Source: an uncultured Haliea sp. (GTDB lineage: Bacteria > Pseudomonadota > Gammaproteobacteria > Pseudomonadales > Halieaceae). Taken from it: a stretch of 64,000 nt of DNA. The stretch covers positions 1-64,000 of the forward strand of contig CAJXWP010000004.1 in assembly GCA_913062625.1 (NCBI GenBank), written 5' to 3'. A program made the position numbers and the translations under genes. A model generated the notes under the pieces. That model was not told the origin of the DNA. It was given only the letters and a program-made list of their open reading frames with translations, and made no database searches. How positions within the stretch are numbered: position 1 is the first letter of the stretch; each line of letters opens with the position of its first letter. Below are positions 18,117-25,936 of this stretch, in pieces.

Positions 18117-18206
18117 ATGATCTATCCGTCGAAGCCATATGCGCAGTAGTGCAAGCAAGAGCAGGGCAAGCGTATCGATTATAGTGAGACGGCGAAAGGC
18201 GGCCCT
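18117..18206 (+). other. ribosome-binding site, ATG and in-frame TAG ahead of the GST gene
   Basis: AAAGGAG followed six bases later by ATG opens a 10-codon frame (MIYPSKPYAQ) that ends in TAG at 18147. The same frame then stays open for 19 codons straight into the GTG where the GST core begins. Either this is a short leader peptide, or the GST once had a longer N-terminus cut by an amber mutation. Confidence 0.5.
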
Positions 18207-18848
18207 GTGATTGTTGTGCACGGTGCATCCGCATCGCCTTTTGTGCGTAAAGTGTTGGTTGCGTTAGCGGTTAAAGATCTGCCGTTCGAGCAAATTCAAC
18301 AAATTCCTTTCGCTAGAGATCTTGTGTATCGAAAGATCAATCCGTTGGAAAAAATACCAACGTTGCAGGATGGCGAACTTACGATTTGCGATTCAACGGT
18401 GATATGCGAGTATCTCGAAGATGCTTATCCTCAGTCTTCACTGTATCCCAAGAACGCCGTTGATAAGGCAAGGGCGCGGTGGTATGAGGAGTTAGGCGGT
18501 ACCCGCGTGGCGGAACTTGCAGCGGGTATTTTCTTTCAGCGGTTCATGCGCCCGATGGTGCTCAAGCAGGAGACAGACGAGGAACTGGTTAAAAAAATTG
18601 TCAACAAGCAGCTACCGCCAATGCTTGATTATCTTGAGTGCCAAGTGCCTACGGAAGGCTTTATTTTTGGCGATTTTATGATCGCAGATATAAGCCTAAT
18701 GAGCCCCTTTGTAAACGCCAGTTATGCCGGTTACGAAATTGATAGTGCGCGTTGGCCAGTTTTCTCGGATTTTGTAGGCAGAGTAAAATCTCATCCGGTG
18801 GTCAATAAGGTGCTAGAGGCGGAAGCTGTTTTAATGGGACGCCGCTGA
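18207..18848 (+). CDS. glutathione S-transferase family protein
   Basis: The 213-aa product has a thioredoxin-like N-domain (VVHGASASPFVRKVLVAL, then a cis-proline segment PLEKIPTLQDGELTICDSTVICEYLED) and a helical C-domain (DFMIADISLMSPF). Serine in the ASPFVRKV turn is the likely glutathione-activating residue. The GTG start has AAGGCGG upstream; an earlier SD/ATG in the same frame is cut off by a TAG, described separately. GSTs near ring- or side-chain-degrading genes often detoxify or isomerise electrophilic intermediates. No specific substrate can be named. Confidence 0.85.
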   Translation: MIVVHGASASPFVRKVLVALAVKDLPFEQIQQIPFARDLVYRKINPLEKIPTLQDGELTICDSTVICEYLEDAYPQSSLYPKNAVDKARARWYEELGGTRVAELAAGIFFQRFMRPMVLKQETDEELVKKIVNKQLPPMLDYLECQVPTEGFIFGDFMIADISLMSPFVNASYAGYEIDSARWPVFSDFVGRVKSHPVVNKVLEAEAVLMGRR

Positions 18849-18904
18849 GAAGCACTCCCTTTGCTATTAAGATTATCATTACCCGATTGGAGGCCATAAC
18901 AATT

Positions 18905-21268
18905 GTGACGACTGAAATTTGTACACTAGCGGAGATAACTGACGCCAGCGCGGGGGGCAAGGCCTATGGACTTGCGAGACTGTTAGCCATGGGCTTGCCC
19001 GTTCCGCCGGCCTTTGTGTTACGCAATGCCAGCACGGATTATTTTCCTGAGACGCTCGACCAGAGTTATCACGATCTAGGGAAGGAGGCAGTTGCTGTGC
19101 GTTCATCGGCGCTCGGCGAGGACGGCACTGACGCATCGTTTGCAGGGCAGTATGACACCGTGTTGAATGTAAGGGGTTCGCAGGAATTGCGCGAGGCCAT
19201 TCAGCGCTGTGTCGCTTCCGTTTCGAACGAACGCGCCCGCAGTTATCTGCAGGATCAGACTGGGAGTGATACCGCCACAATGAATGTTGTGGTGCAGGCT
19301 ATGGTGAATGCTAGGGCCGCCGGTGTCGTATTTACCGCGGATCCAGTCAGCGCCAGACGTGATCTATTGGTGATTGATGCCGTCGCGGGCCTGGGCGAGG
19401 CTCTGGTGAGCGGAGAGGCCACTCCGGATCACTATGGTGTGCACATCAGTGGGAACATCGTGCGACGGCAGTTGACGGCAGCTGAGCCGTTGCTGAGCGA
19501 TGGAGAAATATTGCTGATAGCGAAGGGCGCCCGAGCCGCCGCCACTCACGAAGGTCAGCCTTTAGACCTAGAGTGGGCAATAGACCAAGATGGCACGCTA
19601 TATTGGTTACAGGCAAGGCCCATTACCACGCTGCCCGAGGATCTCAATGAATTTGATACGGTGCTGCCGCGTCCGGATGATGTGTTAACGATTAGTAACG
19701 TCAGTGAAATGATGCCCGGCGCGGTATGTCCGTTGACGGGATCTTTTACCGGATGGGGCATTGATTACGGTCTGCAGCACATGCAGGTGGCCGTGGGTGC
19801 CAGGCCGGATATACAGAAAGACTGGCAGATTACCGCCTGGGCATATGGGCATCTGCTGCTTAATTTGTCCGGTAATGTTGTGATGTCTTCTGCGGTGCTG
19901 GGCTCTACGGTGGAGCAAACGGGTCAGACCCTATGTGGACGCCTCATTCCAGAACTCAAGGCATTTCCACCGCAGCCTTTTTTACGGCGCGTGATCAATA
20001 CGGGAAAGCTGCTGGTCTATTGCCTTCGAGCGCCTGCAGTCGTTAACCGATTTGGTGACGAGCTTGATGTGTTTGTTATTCATAATGAAATTGACAGTAA
20101 AGCGATGTGGAGCGAGCTTGAGAAAAAATCCGCTTTCTTTGACCACGCTATGGCGGTGCATATTCAGTCTTCTTCATTATCGGGCTTTCTGTGCAGCATC
20201 GTGGAGAATATGGTCTCGAGCAAATCCAATAACAGTACCAGTGAAGAACAGGGCGAGGCGGTGCGTTTGCTGGCCGGTGCCACCGGAGTAGAGAGTGCCG
20301 TGATGCTGGAGAAATTGGATAACCTCATTGATAGCGTAGTGGCGCATCCGGACGCGCAGCTGGCTTTTCAGCAGGCAACGCTGGGCGATGCGCAGTCTTG
20401 GTTGCGTAACGAGCCGACACTCGCGCCGATATTTGCGACTTTTCTGTCAGACAACGGGCATCGGGGATATCGTGAACTTTGTATGCGTGATCCGGCGTGG
20501 CGCGATGATCCCTCGTCACTTATACAAAGTATGCAGGCTTCCGTGCGAGCCCGTTTTATAACGGGAGGACGAAAGTCTTTGCACACTGTGAATATTGATT
20601 GGGCCAGTTTGAACCGCGGCCTTCGTTGGGTATTGCCTAAGGCACATGACGCCATTCGTCGACGGGAGCATACTAAGTCTCAATTGGTAGAGGTGGCTCA
20701 TCGGTTTAAGTGTGGGTTTCGCCACCTTGGAAAGCTGCTGCAAGATGAGGGCATATTACCCGACGCAGACCTGGTAAATTTCTTTAGTGTGAAGGAATTG
20801 CCCAGCTTTGTTTTGCGCCCTGACGCTGCTGCAGTGGACCGCGCCGTTGCGCGTCGAGAGGCTTTAGCGTACCAGCAACAATTTGAATTTCCGGAAATCT
20901 CGGTTGGTTTGCCGCAACCGTTGGAGGCGCGTCCTGCAACGATTGCTGATGGCGTATTGCATGGTCGTCCCGCTTCGCGCGGTATTGTCGAGGGTGTTGC
21001 ACGCGTAGCGATAACATTGGCAGAAGCGGCCCAATTGCAACCGGGGGAAATCCTGATTACCCCGATAACGGATATCGGCTGGACACCCTACTTCAGTTTG
21101 ATAGGAGGTCTGGTGACGGATCTTGGAAGTGCGGTCTCGCATGGCGCCGTCATAGCCCGAGAGTATGGGCTACCCTGCATAGTCAATTCCCGCGAGGGGA
21201 CGCGCTTTTTTAATACGGGAGATCGCATTCGGTTGGATGGCGATAAAGGCACAGTCGAGCGTCTGTGA
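18905..21268 (+). CDS. PEP synthase-related ATP-dependent phosphotransferase (PPDK N-domain plus swivelling His domain)
   Basis: A GTG start is preferred because GGAGG precedes it and the TTG chosen by the track has no SD; the product is 787 aa. Residues 1-250 form the ATP-grasp PPDK-N domain (AVRSSALGEDGTDASFAGQYDTVL cut short here as VRSSALGEDG; later TADPVSARRD). The last 80 residues form the phosphohistidine domain with SHGAVIAREYGLPC. The PEP/pyruvate TIM barrel of true PEP synthase is absent; a middle domain of about 400 residues lies between. This is the layout of rifampicin phosphotransferase, so it probably phosphorylates an unknown small molecule via a phosphohistidine. Confidence 0.85.
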   Translation: MTTEICTLAEITDASAGGKAYGLARLLAMGLPVPPAFVLRNASTDYFPETLDQSYHDLGKEAVAVRSSALGEDGTDASFAGQYDTVLNVRGSQELREAIQRCVASVSNERARSYLQDQTGSDTATMNVVVQAMVNARAAGVVFTADPVSARRDLLVIDAVAGLGEALVSGEATPDHYGVHISGNIVRRQLTAAEPLLSDGEILLIAKGARAAATHEGQPLDLEWAIDQDGTLYWLQARPITTLPEDLNEFDTVLPRPDDVLTISNVSEMMPGAVCPLTGSFTGWGIDYGLQHMQVAVGARPDIQKDWQITAWAYGHLLLNLSGNVVMSSAVLGSTVEQTGQTLCGRLIPELKAFPPQPFLRRVINTGKLLVYCLRAPAVVNRFGDELDVFVIHNEIDSKAMWSELEKKSAFFDHAMAVHIQSSSLSGFLCSIVENMVSSKSNNSTSEEQGEAVRLLAGATGVESAVMLEKLDNLIDSVVAHPDAQLAFQQATLGDAQSWLRNEPTLAPIFATFLSDNGHRGYRELCMRDPAWRDDPSSLIQSMQASVRARFITGGRKSLHTVNIDWASLNRGLRWVLPKAHDAIRRREHTKSQLVEVAHRFKCGFRHLGKLLQDEGILPDADLVNFFSVKELPSFVLRPDAAAVDRAVARREALAYQQQFEFPEISVGLPQPLEARPATIADGVLHGRPASRGIVEGVARVAITLAEAAQLQPGEILITPITDIGWTPYFSLIGGLVTDLGSAVSHGAVIAREYGLPCIVNSREGTRFFNTGDRIRLDGDKGTVERL

Positions 21269-21370
21269 GTCACAAAACGCGTGAGACTGCTGCACTACTC
21301 TATTGAGACTTCAGAGGGTGTTATTTGATCTTTCGGCGAGCACGGGTTACTAGCGCGGGATAAATAGCAT

Positions 21371-21399
21371 AAAAAAAGCCGCAACCTTGCGATTGCGGC
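21371..21399 (-). terminator. Rho-independent terminator of the SYLF gene
   Basis: On the minus strand the perfect stem GCCGCAA/TTGCGGC with an 8-base loop is followed by a run of seven T residues. It lies about 22 bp past the stop of the SYLF-domain gene. Confidence 0.85.
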
Positions 21400-21421
21400 C
21401 TAGTCTAGATCCTCCTATGCG

Positions 21422-21997
21422 CTATAGAGCCGTGTAGCTGTACTTTTGCCCGCCCAGCGTCGCTTGATACATCAGGCCACCCTTGGCGATAGTGAAGATA
21501 GCCATACCCTTGCGGAAGCCCCCCAGTGAATTTGCTTTGGCGTCATTTTTGCCGCCGCTAATACCGGCTGACGCGCCACCGCCAGTATTGGCGGCCACCG
21601 AGGCACCTGCTGTGATCGCGACTGCACTGGCATCTGCACTGAACTCGAAGTTTCCAGAGATAAAGTTGATGAGGGCGTTCTCATTCTCAAAAAAGATAAT
21701 TTGACTGAAAGCCTGGCCACCAAGCTGCAAGCCAATAGTCAGTTGAGTCATATCAGCAGTACCGATGACTTCACCGCCCCGATAAACTTTTCCTTCGCCA
21801 AACGCTCCGCCAATACCGATCCCGCCTTTACCAATAGTAGGAAACACAGCGTAACCAACACTCTTGCCAAAGAAGGTGGCGCTTTCACCTGCGTTTTCGA
21901 AGGTTTTGATGGCGTCAGAGTATTCGTCTGCTTGCACTGTCAGGCTCGAGAGGCTGAACAGAACGAACGCCATCGTTAATCTAATCAATGTTTTCAT
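21422..21997 (-). CDS. exported SYLF-domain (Ysc84-type) lipid-binding protein
   Basis: The ATG of MKTLIRLTMAF follows AAGGA and starts a clear signal peptide ending near VQADEY; the product is 191 aa. The mature part is a SYLF/YSC84 domain: SATFFGKSVGYAVFPTIGKGG, GKVYRGGEVIGTADMT and QIIFFENENALINFI. Eukaryotic SYLF domains bind phosphoinositides; the bacterial periplasmic forms are uncharacterised, with lipid binding assumed. It is monocistronic, with its own terminator downstream. The very long clean match to family phrases makes the family assignment safe. Confidence 0.88.
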   Translation of the reverse strand: MKTLIRLTMAFVLFSLSSLTVQADEYSDAIKTFENAGESATFFGKSVGYAVFPTIGKGGIGIGGAFGEGKVYRGGEVIGTADMTQLTIGLQLGGQAFSQIIFFENENALINFISGNFEFSADASAVAITAGASVAANTGGGASAGISGGKNDAKANSLGGFRKGMAIFTIAKGGLMYQATLGGQKYSYTAL

Positions 21998-22105
21998 AGT
22001 TTTAGTCCTTTGGTGAATGAAAGAAGGCTGGAGGTGCTTGCGCCATTCAGAGCATGCCAAATGCATCATACAGCGTCAAGTGGATGAGAGTTATTAAGGC
22101 ATTAA

Positions 22106-22897
22106 TCAGACATAGGAGACAGCGCCCCCATCGATGCGTATGTTTTGGCCGTTGATAAACCCGGCGTTGTCGCTGCACAGGAAAGCGACTAGGTCCGCAA
22201 CGTCCTCACGAGTGGCCAGACGGCCACAGGGATTGGGGAACTCCTCAGTAACAATGCGGGCCACGATCTGCTCCCAGTCGTCGCCCCAGCCTTTTTTGCG
22301 CGCTTTAACACGATAGCTTGCCTCCAATGCTGGCGTGTGAATCAGGCCAGGAGACACCGTGTTGACGGTGATTCCCGTGCCCGCCAGCTCCTGAGTCAGA
22401 CTGACCCCCAGGTTGGCCAGCGCGCCCTTGGAGGCATAGTAATGAGGCATGATTCTGCCTGGTCGATGCGAGCCTATCGTACCTAGGTTAACGATCCGAC
22501 CCCAGCCGCGCTGTTTCATTGTTGGTACGATACCCTGCACCAATCGGGCCACGGACAGGACATTCTTTTGGTACATGTCCAGCCAGTCTTCAGTGCTTGC
22601 AGAGTCCCATTTTGCGAAACTAGCGGTGCCGTAGTTGTTGACTAATATGTCAACGCTGAGTCTCTGTGATTGCAACTGTTCCAGCACTGCCTGACACCCG
22701 CCTTCCGTGGCGATATCACCTTCTACAGAAAAACTGTTTTCCAAGGTCTGTGCAGCCTTGGTGGCACTACCATCACAATGATTACTGTGGACAATCACGC
22801 AGACGCCATTGCGTGAAAGCGTGCGTGCGATGACGGCGCCAGTGTTTCGGTCTGCACCAGTGACCAGTGCTGTCCTGTGGTTGAATTTGAGCTGCAT
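22106..22897 (-). CDS. short-chain dehydrogenase/reductase
   Basis: The ATG of MQLKFNHRTALVTG follows AGGAA, so I moved the start inward from the tracked ORF; this gives 263 aa. TGADRNTGAVIA is the cofactor loop (slightly unusual, with DRNTG in place of GxGIG). NNYGTASF and YYASKGALANLGVSL give the structural Asn and the catalytic Tyr-Lys, with Ser in LGTIGSHRPGR uncertain. The C-terminus IRIDGGAVSYV is typical. It is divergent from the solute-binding-protein gene; function beyond NAD(P)-dependent redox is unknown. Confidence 0.87.
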   Translation of the reverse strand: MQLKFNHRTALVTGADRNTGAVIARTLSRNGVCVIVHSNHCDGSATKAAQTLENSFSVEGDIATEGGCQAVLEQLQSQRLSVDILVNNYGTASFAKWDSASTEDWLDMYQKNVLSVARLVQGIVPTMKQRGWGRIVNLGTIGSHRPGRIMPHYYASKGALANLGVSLTQELAGTGITVNTVSPGLIHTPALEASYRVKARKKGWGDDWEQIVARIVTEEFPNPCGRLATREDVADLVAFLCSDNAGFINGQNIRIDGGAVSYV

Positions 22898-22995
22898 GGT
22901 GGTTACGTTCCTGATGGCTTCCATCGGAGTATTAGGCGATGTTACATTAGTGCCTTCAACGGATTATCGGCGCCGTCCGTTAATGAGAGAATTCC

Positions 22996-23745
22996 ATGTT
23001 GCGTAATGCTTTGCTCCTAATAATGTTGTGTTTCGGTTCTTTAGGGGCCACCGCAGATGGACTCAAGGTCGGCATCTCGACAGATTATCCGCCATTGGCT
23101 TACAAACAGGAAGGGCGCATCGTTGGCATCGAGGTCGATAATGCCACAGCGGTGGGCGCGATTCTTGGGCGCAAAATGACATTGGTGGAAATGCCTTTTG
23201 AAAAATTGATTCCAGCTTTGCAGGCTAGTGAAATTGACGTGGTAATGTCTGGCATGAGCATAACGGCTGCGCGAGGCAAGCAGGTCACCTTTATCGATCC
23301 TTATATAGAGGTCGGGCAGATGGCCATAATGCTGATGGATAATGCGGCACAGTTTTCCCAGCCTTGGTCAATCTACCGAAAGGGGGTGCGTGTGGGTGTG
23401 GAGCCAGGCACTACCGGCGCAGAATTTGCCAAGATGGAACTCGAGGAAGCCCAGATCAGCTATTTTAGTAGCCCATCCGCTGCCTTTGACGGACTGCGCG
23501 CTGATGATATTGATCTGTACGTTCATGATGCGCCAACCAGTTGGCAGCTTGCAACGTCGAAAAATAATGAAGACTTACTCAGTCTGTATGCACCGTTGAC
23601 CAACGAACAGCTAGCATGGGCGGTCCGCAAAGACGATGAGCGTTTAGCGCAAGCGCTGAGTGCCGCTCTGCAGACCATGAAAGGCAATGGAAGTTTGCGC
23701 TATATCCTCAATCGCTGGATACCCGTAACGGTTGAGGTGCGCTGA
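22996..23745 (+). CDS. periplasmic solute-binding protein, family 3 (amino-acid type)
   Basis: The 249-aa protein has a signal peptide (LLLIMLCFGSLGATADG) followed by the SBP_bac_3 start KVGISTDYPPLAYKQEGRIVGIEVD. The hinge and ligand phrases MSGMSITAARGKQVTFIDPYIEVGQ and GVEPGTTGAEFAKM are also present. Such proteins bind polar amino acids and deliver them to ABC permeases or sensors. No permease or ATPase gene lies next to it, so it is an orphan here. A similar domain is present in the channel protein at 25937. Confidence 0.88.
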   Translation: MLRNALLLIMLCFGSLGATADGLKVGISTDYPPLAYKQEGRIVGIEVDNATAVGAILGRKMTLVEMPFEKLIPALQASEIDVVMSGMSITAARGKQVTFIDPYIEVGQMAIMLMDNAAQFSQPWSIYRKGVRVGVEPGTTGAEFAKMELEEAQISYFSSPSAAFDGLRADDIDLYVHDAPTSWQLATSKNNEDLLSLYAPLTNEQLAWAVRKDDERLAQALSAALQTMKGNGSLRYILNRWIPVTVEVR

Positions 23746-23800
23746 GGACGGCCTGCTTTTATGCGCATCTTTGACCGCTAAACTAAGTAAAAGGAGTTTG

Positions 23801-24841
23801 ATGTTGTTGACACCGAAAAACATAAACAATTTATCGTGTGAGTGGCTGGCTTATGCGCTTGAGGCTCCGGTCTCTGGTTTCACCGTGACAGATGCTCACG
23901 CCGGCACCACTGGTCGCGCGGTGTTGGAACTGGAATATGGAAAACCGACAGATCTTCCCTCCCGGTTGTTTGTGAAGCTACCGCCTGCGGACGAACTGCA
24001 GCAGGCCTTCGTGACATCAAGCGGCATGGGGCGACGCGAGACGCGTTTTTACACAACCCTCTCTGCGGAGATTCCGGTACGCGTGCCGCACTGTTACTTT
24101 GCCGTCAGCGACGATGTGGGTGAAGATTATATTATGCTGTTGGAGCATTTGGAGGACAGTCGCTGTACTTTTAGAAACGCCAAAACGCGCTACGGTGAAA
24201 ACTATGTTCGTGAAGTGCTCGCAGCGTTTGCACGTTTTCATGCAGCGTATTGGACTTCGCCACGCTTTGATTCTGATCTTGCGTGGGTGCAGCCGCCCGT
24301 GCAGCATGAGATTGCGCTGCCTCTGATGGAGAAGGCTCTGAAGGTACACGCCGCTAGTATGCCATCGGTCTTCCGAGATATGGGTGAGCTGTACCTAGAT
24401 AGGACCGATGATATTCATCGTCTGTGGAACCGAGGAGCGCCAACATTGATTCATGGCGACGTGCACGACGGCAACCTATTCTTCGACGCGGATGGTCCGG
24501 GCTTTCTCGATTGGGCTTTAGTGGCAAAGGCTCCGGCCATGCGCGATATCAGTTATTTTCTGGCGGGGGTATTGACCTCAGCAGATCAGCAAGCGTGGGG
24601 GCCGGACATGCTTGACTATTACCGCAAGCAACTTCTAGCACTCGGTGCACCGGCCCCATCCGCGCAGGAACTTTGGCAGCAATATCAGTGGCATGCGGCG
24701 TATGTCTGGGTCGGGTCAGCGGTGACTCTGGCCATGGGAGATGCGTGGCAGCCGGTCAACTATATGCTGGCCTCACTCGAGCGACTGCATGCCGCGATGG
24801 AGACCCTGGGCTCAGTAAAGGCTATTCGCGCTGCTGTCTAA
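23801..24841 (+). CDS. APH/ecdysteroid-kinase-like phosphotransferase
   Basis: The ATG of MLLTPKNINNL directly follows AAGGAGTTTG and is the clear start, giving 346 aa. An N-lobe (LFVKLPPADE) is followed by the catalytic loop LIHGDVHDGNLFF and the metal motif FLDWALVAKAP. The arrangement fits the APH-superfamily kinases of the ecdysteroid-kinase/DUF1679 type, which phosphorylate hydroxyls on small molecules. It is a different subgroup from the kinase at 3106-4128. It follows the solute-binding-protein gene by 55 bp and may share its transcript. Confidence 0.83.
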   Translation: MLLTPKNINNLSCEWLAYALEAPVSGFTVTDAHAGTTGRAVLELEYGKPTDLPSRLFVKLPPADELQQAFVTSSGMGRRETRFYTTLSAEIPVRVPHCYFAVSDDVGEDYIMLLEHLEDSRCTFRNAKTRYGENYVREVLAAFARFHAAYWTSPRFDSDLAWVQPPVQHEIALPLMEKALKVHAASMPSVFRDMGELYLDRTDDIHRLWNRGAPTLIHGDVHDGNLFFDADGPGFLDWALVAKAPAMRDISYFLAGVLTSADQQAWGPDMLDYYRKQLLALGAPAPSAQELWQQYQWHAAYVWVGSAVTLAMGDAWQPVNYMLASLERLHAAMETLGSVKAIRAAV

Positions 24842-25035
24842 TGGCCGACTCGTTAAGTCTGCGGAGTTTCAGTCGGGAGGGTAAGGCGTATGAAAGGGGT
24901 GTCTCAATCTCTGCTGCGTCCAATGAGTGTGCGTTGTCTTTGGCTATTGGTTATATAGTGTCTTGTCTGACATACTGATGTTTGTTTATGGCAAGATAAA
25001 TTTTCTGCATAAAGCGGTAAATAAGGGAGGTGCGA

Positions 25036-25914
25036 ATGAAAAATTTCTTCCCCAGTAAAAAAGACTATGCAAAAGCCATTTCTATTTTAGACGCAAGGGT
25101 TACCATCCGGGTCTGTGCCGTGACAGTAACCGGACTCAGATTTCTGCGTCATTGTGGCGTCGCCGCTAGCGTTTGCTTTGCCGCTTCCGCTGCTTTTCAG
25201 GTTGCTCATGCCCTGGATGCTTGCCCGGGTCGAGCTGTGTCAGCGCACCAGGGCGTTACCGGTTTTAACACACTGCTGGACGGGCAGCCGGGAGCACCGC
25301 GCACGCCAGAATTTTATCTCATACCGTCTTATAATTTTGAACAAGAGAAGTTTGTAAATGAATTAAGTGTGAGCGTAGTACCGGGATTATCCGGTTTTTG
25401 GTGTCAGACGAGTTTCACGTTTGTTGCGCCTGTCGCCAGAGTGTTTGATGGCGATATTCACTTCGATAAATCAGTCGCAGCAAGCTGGGAGCAGCGGTGG
25501 CTGATCGATGACGGTTCATTGCCGACTGTGTCAACCGTCGTTGATGTGCTGACGCCTTACGATGACTCCAATGCAAATACTGAGATTTCACTGATCGGTA
25601 TCATTGCTAAATCCACCTCGTGGGGGGTGGTTTATCTGAACTCGGTGGCCTTGGCGGAAGACGCTAGTGACCTTTCTTCGGTCGATTTTTCCGGTGTAGT
25701 CGGCGCCAAACGTATCGTCAACCCTAAACTGGCGGTGTTTGCGGATATCGTCATCAATGAAGAGGGTTTGTATGCTCTGGAGCTGTCTGCCGAGCGTGAT
25801 TACAGTAATGGATTATCGCTCGGCCCCGGCATCAGACTGTTTCGTCCCAGCGACGGCTCTAATGATATCGATGTGTCGATAGGCATTGTCATAGCCAAGG
25901 TGTTTGGCGGTTAA
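25036..25914 (+). CDS. exported beta-rich protein of unknown function
   Basis: The ATG follows GGGAGG and gives 292 aa. A positively charged N-terminus of about 40 residues precedes a hydrophobic stretch (CGVAASVCFAASAAFQVAHA) that looks like a long signal sequence. The mature part has alternating hydrophobic/polar strands (VVDVLTPYDDSN, WGVVYLNSVAL, AVFADIVINEEGLYALELSAER) and ends in IVIAKVFGG. That pattern suggests an outer-membrane beta-barrel, but the family is not recognised and the barrel call is inference. It sits directly ahead of the glutamate-receptor-like channel gene, with 22 bp between. Confidence 0.6.
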   Translation: MKNFFPSKKDYAKAISILDARVTIRVCAVTVTGLRFLRHCGVAASVCFAASAAFQVAHALDACPGRAVSAHQGVTGFNTLLDGQPGAPRTPEFYLIPSYNFEQEKFVNELSVSVVPGLSGFWCQTSFTFVAPVARVFDGDIHFDKSVAASWEQRWLIDDGSLPTVSTVVDVLTPYDDSNANTEISLIGIIAKSTSWGVVYLNSVALAEDASDLSSVDFSGVVGAKRIVNPKLAVFADIVINEEGLYALELSAERDYSNGLSLGPGIRLFRPSDGSNDIDVSIGIVIAKVFGG

Positions 25915-25936
25915 GGTTCTGCCCAGGAGAATGGTT

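Noticed and set aside
23801-24841. Antibiotic-resistance aminoglycoside kinase
   Set aside because: Although the APH fold is clear, the sequence and context fit ecdysteroid-kinase-like enzymes; no resistance context is present.
24841-24978. A 45-codon ORF whose ATG overlaps the stop of the APH-like kinase
   Set aside because: No recognisable features, no conserved-looking composition and no way to test it here; overlap with a stop codon occurs by chance.
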